From positions 1 to 64,000 of the forward strand of contig JADKEK010000001.1 of NCBI GenBank assembly GCA_016718035.1: a stretch of DNA of 64,000 nucleotides. The letters are read 5' to 3'. Source of the stretch: Bacteroidota bacterium (GTDB lineage: Bacteria; Bacteroidota; Bacteroidia; Chitinophagales; BACL12). A program made the position numbers and the translations under genes. The notes beneath the pieces were generated by a model, which worked only from the letters and a program-made list of their open reading frames with translations, was not told the DNA's origin and ran no database searches. Positions 28,897 to 36,131 of the stretch are shown here, in pieces. Within the stretch, counting starts at the first letter, position 1, and each line of letters starts with the position of its first letter.

Positions 28897-29051
28897 GGAT
28901 GGATGTGAGTTTTGGGGAGTAAAGATAGGGGATTTGGGTGGGATGGGGGGAGCGGGGAAGGTAAAATCATATTTAAAAATATAAAAACCTTATTTAGGGT
29001 AAATGGGCTTAAATAGTTACCCAGTTAGATTTAAGTATTCGTTAAAATGTT

Positions 29052-29642
29052 TTATAAGTTTGTTATAATAGAAAATAGTATTAATATAATAATTATGATA
29101 AGGATTCCTAATAACCTAGTTATAAATTGGCGCTCCTCAATTTCACTTTGCTTATTTGTTACGTTTTGTTCTTCAATAGTTAGTTTTGGTGGATATTCAT
29201 CATATTTATTGGGAATGTTTGATTGTGTTTTTGAATTAGATTTTGAATCAAGATACTTCTCGTTTAATTGATGTAATACTTTCTCGATTGAGTTTAAACT
29301 TTCATCGAAATTATTTTCATTTACAAAAACAGCATATTCCTCTTTACTGTCAATTTTGAGCGCTAATATGTTTTGATCAAAAAAACCATGTTTAAATAAA
29401 TGGCATTCTTCTTTAATTTCAATTAATAATGATTTATTACCTAAGTATTCCCATTTAGCTTTCTCAACTTTACCGTTTCTTGAAATAAGTAACTCAGAAT
29501 TATTTCGGAATATGTATACAGTCTTGTTTGTTGTTATGTTGTCGATTGAAACCCAGTGTTTGTTAGCTAGAATAGTTAAGTCATCCAACTTTTGGCTGTA
29601 ATTTTGAATTTTTGGGAATATGTCAGCTATAAAAGTTTTCAT
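29052..29642 (-). CDS. Unknown tail-anchored protein, paralogue of the 29772 gene
   Basis: The 196-residue protein has an N-terminal domain (about 1-95) with TVYIFRNNSELLISRNGKVEKAKWEYLGNKSLLIEI, closely parallel to the gene at 29772 (TYILRSKNDELLISINGNINKGKWEYI..LLLEM). It then has a charged, Asn/Ser-rich linker and a C-terminal hydrophobic segment (LLGILIIIIILILFSIITNL, about 176-196). The topology is a cytosolic domain anchored by its tail. Such domains are common but unnamed in Bacteroidota. The two genes are 129 bp apart on the same strand and lie upstream of the restriction-modification locus. I cannot assign a function. Confidence 0.72.
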   Translation of the reverse strand: MKTFIADIFPKIQNYSQKLDDLTILANKHWVSIDNITTNKTVYIFRNNSELLISRNGKVEKAKWEYLGNKSLLIEIKEECHLFKHGFFDQNILALKIDSKEEYAVFVNENNFDESLNSIEKVLHQLNEKYLDSKSNSKTQSNIPNKYDEYPPKLTIEEQNVTNKQSEIEERQFITRLLGILIIIIILILFSIITNL

Positions 29643-29771
29643 ATGCTTTTCGAGAGTTTTACGGTAAGGTGATTATTTATATATTTAGAAATAATTAATG
29701 TAAAAAACATTTAATATTTTAAGGCCTATTGTAGGCGTAAATACAACCAACTATAGTTTTTTTTGACTGTT

Positions 29772-30419
29772 TTATTTAGCATGTTTTTGCAATTCCTTTA
29801 TTATATCATCTAGTTTATTTATTCTAGCATCTATGGCATTAGGTTCTGGCTTCTTATATTGCAATTCAATGACTGTTGAGGATTCAACAGTTTGCGTTTC
29901 AGTTGTTTTTGCTTCGTTTTTATCAGTTTTACTAGTGTCTTGATGAATTGAATGTGTTTGGTCTTTTATTATGCTATTTTTATATAATTGAAGCTCGCTT
30001 AGAAATTGATGATAACCTATGTCTTTAAGAATTGAATCCATTAATCGGCTTCCCGCTTTGGCAAATTTATTTTTAAAATATGACTCGTTAATAAAGAAAA
30101 CCACAGTTGGGTCAAAGTCATTTTGAAAAATTAAGTAATTTTCACGTATATACAAAATTTGATAAATTTTTGAAATTCCATCCATTTCTAACAAAAGGCA
30201 ATTGGATGTTTTGATATATTCCCATTTACCTTTATTTATGTTTCCGTTTATTGAAATAAGAAGTTCGTCATTTTTACTTCTAAGAATATATGTTGTTTTA
30301 GTGTTTTCTTTGTCTTCAAATATTAAAAACCATACCTTATCAACTATGAGGTTATAATTTTCAATTTTTACGGTAATACCCTTAGTAGCTGAAATAATTC
30401 CTTTAAATAGATTTTTCAT
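29772..30419 (-). CDS. Unknown soluble protein, paralogue of the 29052 gene
   Basis: The 215-residue protein shares the N-terminal domain of its neighbour (residues 25-100: VWFLIFEDKENTKTTYILRSK, NGNINKGKWEYIKTSNCLLLEM). It has no membrane tail; the C-terminal 65 residues are Thr/Glu/Lys-rich and finish with a predicted coiled coil (IDARINKLDDIIKELQKHA). The shared domain with different tails suggests a membrane-bound and a free member of one small family. Base composition is more AT-rich than most of the window, in keeping with accessory DNA. Confidence 0.72.
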   Translation of the reverse strand: MKNLFKGIISATKGITVKIENYNLIVDKVWFLIFEDKENTKTTYILRSKNDELLISINGNINKGKWEYIKTSNCLLLEMDGISKIYQILYIRENYLIFQNDFDPTVVFFINESYFKNKFAKAGSRLMDSILKDIGYHQFLSELQLYKNSIIKDQTHSIHQDTSKTDKNEAKTTETQTVESSTVIELQYKKPEPNAIDARINKLDDIIKELQKHAK

Positions 30420-30508
30420 TTATTTGGATTTATAAAGAATAAATTTACAAAAATTTGTCCAAAATTATTATTTTTACTAATAAATTTTATTTTTTCTAAA
30501 ATCAATAT

Positions 30509-30516
30509 TATATTTG
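30509..30516 (+). promoter_or_regulatory. -7 promoter box TATATTTG for the His/Gln leader
   Basis: TATATTTG fits TAnnTTTG exactly. Its G lies 5 bp before the leader ATG at 30521, so transcription would be expected to begin at or next to the start codon, giving a leaderless or nearly leaderless reading frame. No good -33 TTTG is visible at the usual spacing. Confidence 0.6.
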
Positions 30517-30520
30517 CACC

Positions 30521-30595
30521 ATGAAAAATTTAAACCTGCATCAACATCATCAGCAACTTCGCCAGCAAAGCGATGTATGGGGGTATTGTGTATAG
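30521..30595 (+). CDS. 24-residue His/Gln-rich leader peptide
   Basis: A small ORF of 24 codons and a TAG stop. After MKNLNL it reads HQHHQQLRQQ, then SDVWGYCV: three His (all CAT) and five Gln (CAA, CAG, CAA, CAG, CAA) within ten residues. The codons for D-V-W-G contain the segment TGTATGGGG that can pair with the left arm of the terminator at 30618. This is the arrangement of amino-acid attenuators such as the his and trp leaders. The only downstream genes on this strand before 31771 are tRNA-Gln and tRNA-His, whose anticodons read exactly the enriched codons. Coding is inferred from this pattern and not proven. Confidence 0.75.
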   Translation: MKNLNLHQHHQQLRQQSDVWGYCV

Positions 30596-30650
30596 TTTAT
30601 TATAATATAGAAATTACAAGCCCCATACAGCAATGTATGGGGCTTTTTTA
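30574..30650 (+). promoter_or_regulatory. Putative transcription attenuator (three-segment RNA switch)
   Basis: Segment 1 is TGTATGGGG (30574-30582, inside the leader ORF). Segment 2 is CCCCATACA (30621-30629). Segment 3 is TGTATGGGG (30634-30642). Segment 2 can pair with 1 (antiterminator, 9 bp) or with 3 (terminator). A ribosome reaching the stop at 30593 would cover segment 1 and allow the terminator. A ribosome stalled at the His/Gln codons at 30539-30556 would leave segment 1 free and let transcription continue to the tRNAs. Confidence 0.7.
30618..30650 (+). terminator. Terminator with GCAA tetraloop
   Basis: AAGCCCCATACA (30618-30629) pairs perfectly with TGTATGGGGCTT (30634-30645) around a GCAA tetraloop, with T's following to 30649. 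This is among the strongest intrinsic terminators in the window, and it lies between a tiny leader ORF and two tRNA genes. Confidence 0.92.
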
Positions 30651-30771
30651 TTCCAGGACAGTTTGATAAAGTGATTTCAAATTACCTGAAGGGGATTTTA
30701 TTGCATTTTTAAATACGAATTATTAATTAATTTTTAGTGTCTGCAATGTGCAATAGAAAAATCAATTTTAT

Positions 30772-30842
30772 TGCCCTTTCGTCTAACGGCAGGACAACAG
30801 CTTTTGGAGCTGTGTATCGAGGTTCGAATCCTTGAAGGGCAA
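30772..30842 (+). tRNA. tRNA-Gln (anticodon TTG)
   Basis: The acceptor TGCCCTT pairs with AAGGGCA, the anticodon stem is ACAGC/GCTGT with loop TTTTGGA, giving anticodon TTG (30804-30806), and the T-arm is CGAGG-TTCGAAT-CCTTG. CCA is not encoded. This tRNA reads CAA and CAG. The start is 121 bp after the terminator and a near-consensus TAATTTTT at 30728-30735 may be its own promoter. Confidence 0.95.
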
Positions 30843-30855
30843 CAATGATTAATAT

Positions 30856-30928
30856 GGTGCTATTACGCTAACGGTAAGGCGGACTGCCTGTGAAGCAGTT
30901 GGTATCAGTTCGATTCTGATATAGCACC
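30856..30928 (+). tRNA. tRNA-His (anticodon GTG)
   Basis: It has the histidine-specific extra G at -1 (30856) opposite discriminator C (30928), acceptor GTGCTAT/ATAGCAC, anticodon stem ACTGC/GCAGT with loop CTGTGAA, and anticodon GTG (30890-30892). CCA is not encoded. It lies 13 bp after tRNA-Gln, so the two are surely co-transcribed. It is an expected substrate for queuosine modification by the queA pathway. Confidence 0.96.
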
Positions 30929-31008
30929 CTAAAATATCTTTGATTTCAATTTTGATGTATAAGGCAACGCTTTAGAATATTTTTACTTTTAAAATTTTGG
31001 TTATTTTT

Positions 31009-31326
31009 TTACGCTGCCTTCCCATCAAACCGCTTAATCCCTTTAAACATCTTCTCCTTCTCCCTCAACTCAATTTCAATATCAAAATCATTTTGTAGCC
31101 CTAGCCAAAATTTTGCCGAGTTGCCGAAAAATTTGGCGAGGCGAAGTGCAGTATCAGCAGTAATTCGGCGGTTGCCATTTATGATTTCAGAAATGCGTGT
31201 TTGCGGTATCGCAATTTCTTTTGAAAGGCGGTAAGCAGATATTTCTAGAGGAATTAAAAATTCCTCAGATAAGATTTCACCAGGGTGAATATTTTTTAAG
31301 CGTTTCATTTTGGGTGGCTTTGTCAT
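31009..31326 (-). CDS. higA: HigA-family antitoxin / XRE transcriptional repressor, apparently without toxin
   Basis: This is a 105-residue protein of the HigA (VapI) family: HPGEILSEEFLIPLEISAYRLSKEIAIPQTRISEIINGNRRITADTALRLAKFFGNSAKFWLGLQ is diagnostic in order (helix-turn-helix near residues 30-60; shown as successive motifs HPGEIL, SAYRLS, TRISEII, NGNRRIT and FWLGLQ). HigA normally neutralises HigB mRNA interferase and represses the operon. The usual order is higB then higA, but here a promoter and operator (31345-31395) lie directly upstream and no higB ORF is found. It is probably a free-standing repressor or a surviving antitoxin. It lies convergent with tRNA-His. Confidence 0.9.
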   Translation of the reverse strand: MTKPPKMKRLKNIHPGEILSEEFLIPLEISAYRLSKEIAIPQTRISEIINGNRRITADTALRLAKFFGNSAKFWLGLQNDFDIEIELREKEKMFKGIKRFDGKAA

Positions 31327-31344
31327 ATCATGATTTTTTAATAC

Positions 31345-31395
31345 TAACGTATAGCGTTACTAACGTCAAAGGTAAGTATTATTTTTTATCTCAAA
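31345..31395 (-). promoter_or_regulatory. higA promoter with overlapping operator palindrome
   Basis: On the minus strand, TTTG (31395-31392), 17 bp, then TACCTTTG (31374-31367) is a textbook Bacteroidota -33/-7 promoter. Downstream at 31345-31359 is the palindrome TAACG-TATAG-CGTTA, with a further TAACG half-site at 31361-31365, placed over the expected start of transcription. A HigA dimer binding here would repress itself. Confidence 0.75.
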
Positions 31396-31520
31396 TTTTA
31401 TTTACGGCTTATTTCCCTAATTTGATGGGTCTTCTTTTTATATGCCTATATTTTGGAATGTTATTCATGTTCCAAGTGATGCCCTTTGAAATGCCTTAGT
31501 ATCAGTTTTTTGCTTCACCC

Positions 31521-31640
31521 GCGTTAGGGGTTGTAGCGGAAACCCCACATCCGCCCCGGCGGAGAGGAGTTGCAGCGGAAAACCCGACCGCGCTCGGAAA
31601 TGCCATTCGGAGTTCAATTGCACCTGCGCGGTAACGCCCA
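31521..31640 (+). repeat. REP-like structured repeat, copy C
   Basis: GCGTTAGGGGTTGTAGCGG is followed by a different hairpin (CCGCC/GGCGG), TTGCAGCGGAAAACCCG, an arm CCGCGC (31588-31593) with GCGCGG (31626-31631), and AACGCCCA at 31633-31640. The frame is conserved with copies A and B while the hairpin tips differ. The rest of 31396-31770 shows no gene. Confidence 0.7.
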
Positions 31641-31779
31641 ATTTTGGAAAATTTGTTTGTTCCTCACCAACTATTGCAGTAGGGCAGGCCCAAATCAAAA
31701 ATACTTTTAAGGTTTTAAATCCAAACTCCAATTCCTCTCGTATATCTGCTCAAATATTTTCTAACCTTAAATGTATTGT

Positions 31780-33540
31780 ATGAAAAAATTGCTCACCCAA
31801 CCAATTAGAAGGTTGCAACATGCGGCTATAAATTGCATGTTTATTGCCTCAGGGTTGATGGCTACGCAGGTTATGGCATCGAGCCACAGAGAGGCTCCGC
31901 TGATTGCTAATGACCCGCTTGCCGACAACACTGACTTGTATGTATTTCGGAGTCCGGATGATCCGAATACGGTTACGATTATTGCGAATTATATTCCGGC
32001 CGAAATTCCGTTTGGTGGTCCCAACTATAACCACTTCGGCGAAAATATTCGCTACGAAATTCACATTGATAATAATATCTTAACCCCTGGTGATGATATT
32101 ATTTATCGCGCAACATTTACGCGCACCAACGAAGATCCTACTACATTTTTTAGTATTCGCCTCGGTGCCGAAAATTTGAAAACTACCTATATGCTCGAAA
32201 AAAGTATTGATGGTGGTATTACGTTTATGACCATTGTTACCGATGGTATTGTTCCTGCTATCAACATTGGCGCACGCTCTATTGAAGATGCAGTTGTGGG
32301 TTTAGGTGCAGCTTCGTACGAAGAACTCATGATGAATTCGATTGCAACTGCTGTTACCGGCGAAAAAGTTTTTTGCGGTCCGGTAGATGATCCATTTTTT
32401 GTTGACCTCGGTGGTATTTTCGATTTAGGAAATTCACCACGCGCTACTGAAACTCCGCGTGATGGTTTAGGTCATTTTAATACGCATTCTATTGCGTTAC
32501 AAATTCCAATTTCGATGTTACAAAAAGATGGTTTATCGGTTGATATGGCTGATGACATTTTAGATGGTGATTTTGTGATTGGTGTTTGGGCTAGTGCAAG
32601 TCGCCGTGCAATGCGCACATTAAATGGTGATGGCACCGAATCTGTTTCAGGTGATTGGATTCAGGTTTCTCGTTTAGGTATGCCTTTAACCAATGAAGCT
32701 GTTATTCCACTGGGTGAAAAAGATTATTGGAATTCATTATCTCCTTACGCTGAAGATGCATCACATTTCGAATTTTTCTATAATCCTGAATTAGGATTGT
32801 ATATGGATGATGCATTATTTGGAACTGCTGTTCCGCAATTTCAAAAATTACGTATTCAAAAAGCAAGTTTAGGTGCTTATAATTTCAGCAATGGTGCTGA
32901 TGGTTTATACGGTTTAAAAGGCAACCCTGCTTTAGACGGAACTGCATTAGATGATGCCATTTTCGGAACCTTATTATTACCTGCTGCAGGCAAACCGCGT
33001 TCAGTAGATTTATGGCCGATATTTTTTACCGGTGCACCGAATTTAGCACCATATCAATTAGCTACAGGTAAAGGTGGAAATCCACTTGCTGCCGGCAAAC
33101 CATTTATCAATAACTTTTTACCGAATGGTGGTGATATGTTGCGTTTAAATATGGCAACTCCTGTTACTGATCGCACAAATCCTTTCTTTAGTTCAGAAGG
33201 TTTATTAGCTGCTGCAGTAATTGGTTTAACAGTTGATCCATTTAATACTACTACAGCATTGGAATTTATTCCGAATATGGATGGATTTCCAAACGGTCGT
33301 CGTTTAGAGGATGATGTTACACGTATCGAATTACAAGCGGTGAGTGGAATTGTACTTGCTGCAATTGGTTTATGGTACGATGATTATGATCCTGCTTCAG
33401 GTGAATCACCATTAACTCGCGATATGCGTGATGTAATTAATTACACTACACGTGTTGAACATAACGATGCTGCATTCCAAACTTCATTCCCATACCTTGC
33501 TGCTCCTTGGAGAGGCACTGCTGTGGATTATGAATATTAA
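31780..33540 (+). CDS. DUF4331 secreted protein, first of a tandem pair
   Basis: The start MKKLLTQ at 31780 gives a signal peptide (hydrophobic CMFIASGLMATQVMA, cleavage before SSHREAP). The mature protein is a DUF4331 domain throughout: SSHREAPLIANDPLADNTDLYVFRSPDDPNTVTIIANYI at the N-terminus, FFVDLGGIFDLG, NTHSIALQIPI and FPNGRRLEDDVTRIELQAVSG near the end. The domain function is unknown; it is found in secreted proteins of many bacteria. The protein is about 586 residues and ends just after the domain, with no T9SS tail, unlike its neighbour. It lies 24 bp upstream of the second copy, so they form an operon. Confidence 0.9.
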   Translation: MKKLLTQPIRRLQHAAINCMFIASGLMATQVMASSHREAPLIANDPLADNTDLYVFRSPDDPNTVTIIANYIPAEIPFGGPNYNHFGENIRYEIHIDNNILTPGDDIIYRATFTRTNEDPTTFFSIRLGAENLKTTYMLEKSIDGGITFMTIVTDGIVPAINIGARSIEDAVVGLGAASYEELMMNSIATAVTGEKVFCGPVDDPFFVDLGGIFDLGNSPRATETPRDGLGHFNTHSIALQIPISMLQKDGLSVDMADDILDGDFVIGVWASASRRAMRTLNGDGTESVSGDWIQVSRLGMPLTNEAVIPLGEKDYWNSLSPYAEDASHFEFFYNPELGLYMDDALFGTAVPQFQKLRIQKASLGAYNFSNGADGLYGLKGNPALDGTALDDAIFGTLLLPAAGKPRSVDLWPIFFTGAPNLAPYQLATGKGGNPLAAGKPFINNFLPNGGDMLRLNMATPVTDRTNPFFSSEGLLAAAVIGLTVDPFNTTTALEFIPNMDGFPNGRRLEDDVTRIELQAVSGIVLAAIGLWYDDYDPASGESPLTRDMRDVINYTTRVEHNDAAFQTSFPYLAAPWRGTAVDYEY

Positions 33541-33564
33541 TTCCAATCATCAAAAATAAATACA

Positions 33565-35871
33565 ATGAAAAATAAATTTAATATACTAAAAGAAAAGTTG
33601 AGTACGTTGCTCATCGCTGCGATGATGTTGGTACCTGCTTTTCAGGCGTCGGCTTCCAGTCACCGCGAAGCTCCGCTAATTGCCGATGATCCATTGGCTG
33701 ATAATACCGATTTATATGCGTTTCGCAGTCCCGATAATCCGGAAATGGTAACAATTATTGCGAATTATATTCCTTTACAATTACCTCACGGCGGCCCGAA
33801 TTATTATACCTTCGGAGAAAACATTCGCTACGAAATTCATATTGATAATAATATTGCTACACTTGGTGATGATATTATTTATCGTTTCACTTTTAACAGA
33901 ACAGATGAAGATCCAACTACATTTTTTAATATTCGCCTTGGTGCTCAGAATATTAAAATGACTTACACACTTGAAGTGAGTAATGATGGTGGTGTTTCTT
34001 TTTCTACCATTATCACAAATGGTGCAGTTCCACCTCCAAATATTGGACCGCGCTCAATTAATAGCGGTGTGGGTTTAGGTGTTTCTTATCAGAGTTTAAT
34101 TAACAGCGCTATTACACCGCTTCCTGGTGGTGGAAGTGTTTACGCTGGTCCTGCTGATGATCCGTTTTTTGTTGACCTTGGTGGTATTTTCGACTTAGGT
34201 GATGCTCCTCGCATGGGTGGCGAAAGTCATGATGGTGTTGCATGTATGAATGTGCACGTTATCGCATTACAAATTCCGATTGCGCAATTACAAAAAGATG
34301 GTTTAAGTGCAGCTATGGCTGATGACATTTTAGACGGAGATTTTGTGATTGGTGTATGGGCTAGTGCAAGTCGCCGCGCAATGCGTACATTAAATGGTGA
34401 TGGTTCAGAATCATCTTCAGGTGATTGGATTCAAGTTTCACGTTTAGGTATGCCTTTAACTAACGAAGCGGTTATTCCAATTGGTGAAAAAGATTATTGG
34501 AATTCATTATCACCTTATGCTGAAGATGCAGCACATTTCGAATATTTCTACAATCCTGAATTAGGTTTATATATGGATGATGATTTATTTGGTGGTGCTG
34601 TTCCGGGATTATCTCCGTTACGCATTCAGAAAGCAAGTTTAGGTGCTTACGATTTTACGAATGGTGCTGATGGTTTATACGGACTAAAAGGTTCACCTGC
34701 CGTTGCGGGAACTGCATTAGATGATGCCATTTTTGGAACATTATTATTACCTGCTGCAGGCAAACCACGTTCAGTGGATTTATGGCCAATATTTTTTACC
34801 GGTGCACCAAATTTCCCGCCATATCAATTGGCAACAGGAAAAGGTGGTAATCCATTAGCAGTTGGTAAACCATTTATCAATAACTTTTTACCGAATGGTG
34901 GTGATATGTTACGCTTAAATATGGCTGTTCCTGTAACACCAAGAAATGATCCTAGTTTCAGTTCATTAGGTTTAGTGCAGGCAGCAGTATTAGGATTAAC
35001 TGATCCGACTTATACAGCAACTGCAGACTTACAATGGATTCCAAACATGGATGGTTTCCCTAACGGTCGCCGTTTAGAAGATGATGTTACACGCATCGAA
35101 TTACAAGCCGTGAGTGGTATTGTTTTAGCAGCTATTGGTTTGTGGTATGATGATTATGATCCGTTAGTGGATCCTAGTCCTGTGACTACCGATTTATTAG
35201 ATGTGTACACATACACTACAGGTGTTGAAGCAAACGATACTACATTTAAATCGAAATTCCCTTATGTGCAAAAACCATGGAGTGGTGCTGGAAAATGTTC
35301 AGGTTTACCTGTTGATTATTTAGCCGAAACTGAATGTGATGTGCCTACCGATTTAAGTGCTGTTACTGTTGATGCTACTACCGTTAATTTAAGCTGGAGT
35401 GCAGAGGAAGCTACTACTTATCGCGTTGATTATCGCGTGGTTGGTGTTGGTCCTGTAATGAAAGCGCCATCGGTTGCGAATTTCACAACGTTATATGGTT
35501 TAACACCATGCACAAATTACGAATTCAGAGTTACGGTAAAATGTGTAAACGCAGGTGAAAATTATACTACCGAATGGGTGCCATTTAGCACACCATGCAG
35601 AATGGGAACTACTACCGAAAATATGATGGAAGTATATCCTAATCCTGCAAAAGATAAATTACAAATTAATTATTTCACTAATGAAGGTGGTAATGTTGCA
35701 ATTAGTGTAGTTGATGTTACGGGTAAAGTTTATCTTACTCAAAATACCAATGCATCAAATGGCTATAATACTTTTTTACTTGGTTTAGAGCAATTAAACA
35801 GTGGTGTTTATTTTGTTCAAATTAAAAATGGTGAAAAACAGGTTATCGATAAATTTATCGTGACTAAATAA
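33565..35871 (+). CDS. DUF4331 secreted protein with FN3 and T9SS domains
   Basis: The 768-residue protein has a signal peptide (to about residue 31, FQASA) and a DUF4331 domain (residues 31-575) that is very similar to the first copy, e.g. SSHREAPLIADDPLADNTDLYAFRSP and the long shared block around MRTLNGDGSESSSGDWIQVS. It then adds a fibronectin type III domain (about 592-680, VPTDLSAVTVDATTVNLSWS) and a T9SS sorting domain (MEVYPNPAKDKLQINYF onward). Export through the outer membrane is expected. The pair arose by tandem duplication, and only this copy has, or has kept, the T9SS tail. The terminator at 35899 follows. Confidence 0.92.
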   Translation: MKNKFNILKEKLSTLLIAAMMLVPAFQASASSHREAPLIADDPLADNTDLYAFRSPDNPEMVTIIANYIPLQLPHGGPNYYTFGENIRYEIHIDNNIATLGDDIIYRFTFNRTDEDPTTFFNIRLGAQNIKMTYTLEVSNDGGVSFSTIITNGAVPPPNIGPRSINSGVGLGVSYQSLINSAITPLPGGGSVYAGPADDPFFVDLGGIFDLGDAPRMGGESHDGVACMNVHVIALQIPIAQLQKDGLSAAMADDILDGDFVIGVWASASRRAMRTLNGDGSESSSGDWIQVSRLGMPLTNEAVIPIGEKDYWNSLSPYAEDAAHFEYFYNPELGLYMDDDLFGGAVPGLSPLRIQKASLGAYDFTNGADGLYGLKGSPAVAGTALDDAIFGTLLLPAAGKPRSVDLWPIFFTGAPNFPPYQLATGKGGNPLAVGKPFINNFLPNGGDMLRLNMAVPVTPRNDPSFSSLGLVQAAVLGLTDPTYTATADLQWIPNMDGFPNGRRLEDDVTRIELQAVSGIVLAAIGLWYDDYDPLVDPSPVTTDLLDVYTYTTGVEANDTTFKSKFPYVQKPWSGAGKCSGLPVDYLAETECDVPTDLSAVTVDATTVNLSWSAEEATTYRVDYRVVGVGPVMKAPSVANFTTLYGLTPCTNYEFRVTVKCVNAGENYTTEWVPFSTPCRMGTTTENMMEVYPNPAKDKLQINYFTNEGGNVAISVVDVTGKVYLTQNTNASNGYNTFLLGLEQLNSGVYFVQIKNGEKQVIDKFIVTK

Positions 35872-35898
35872 GTGGTGCTTGTATGTTTGTTTATATTA

Positions 35899-35928
35899 AG
35901 GAGGGGTCGTTAGATCCCTCTTTTTTTT
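35899..35928 (+). terminator. Terminator after the DUF4331 pair
   Basis: GAGGG (35901-35905) pairs with CCCTC (35916-35920) with a loop of 10, followed by a run of eight T's. It lies 28 bp after the stop codon. Confidence 0.7.
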
Positions 35929-35944
35929 GGGGGGCGTTTAAAAA

Positions 35945-36062
35945 AAGGAACCTGCCAAAGGCAGACAGGCACAGATCCCGATAGCTATCGGGACGGATTT
36001 AACGGGTTTAAACGGATTTAATCTGTCCTAATCTGTTCAATCTGTTTAATCCGCGTTCCTTT
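35945..36062. repeat. Intergenic repeat tract with palindrome TCCCGATAGCTATCGGGA
   Basis: A GGCAGACAGGCAC block, an exact palindrome TCCCGATAGCTATCGGGA (35975-35992), then repeated AATCTGT.. units like those at 7110-7215. Similar fragments (CCAATTGCTATCGGGG) occur near 57940. It is a dispersed non-coding repeat of unknown role. Confidence 0.55.
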
Positions 36063-36131
36063 TACCCTCACCAATACCCGGGATTCGCATTTTTCTTCCG
36101 ATATTTGCACAAAATTACTGGAACAACTACG

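Noticed and set aside
30521..30595. Leader belonging to a his biosynthesis operon
   Set aside because: No his gene follows; the next plus-strand features are the two tRNAs, then a minus-strand higA. The mixture of five Gln with three His also fits the tRNAs better. It cannot be excluded that it is a relic of such an operon.
35975..35992. Palindrome TCCCGATAGCTATCGGGA as a regulator site
   Set aside because: Similar fragments lie in other spacers (near 57940) and it forms part of a dispersed repeat tract, so a specific operator is not supported.
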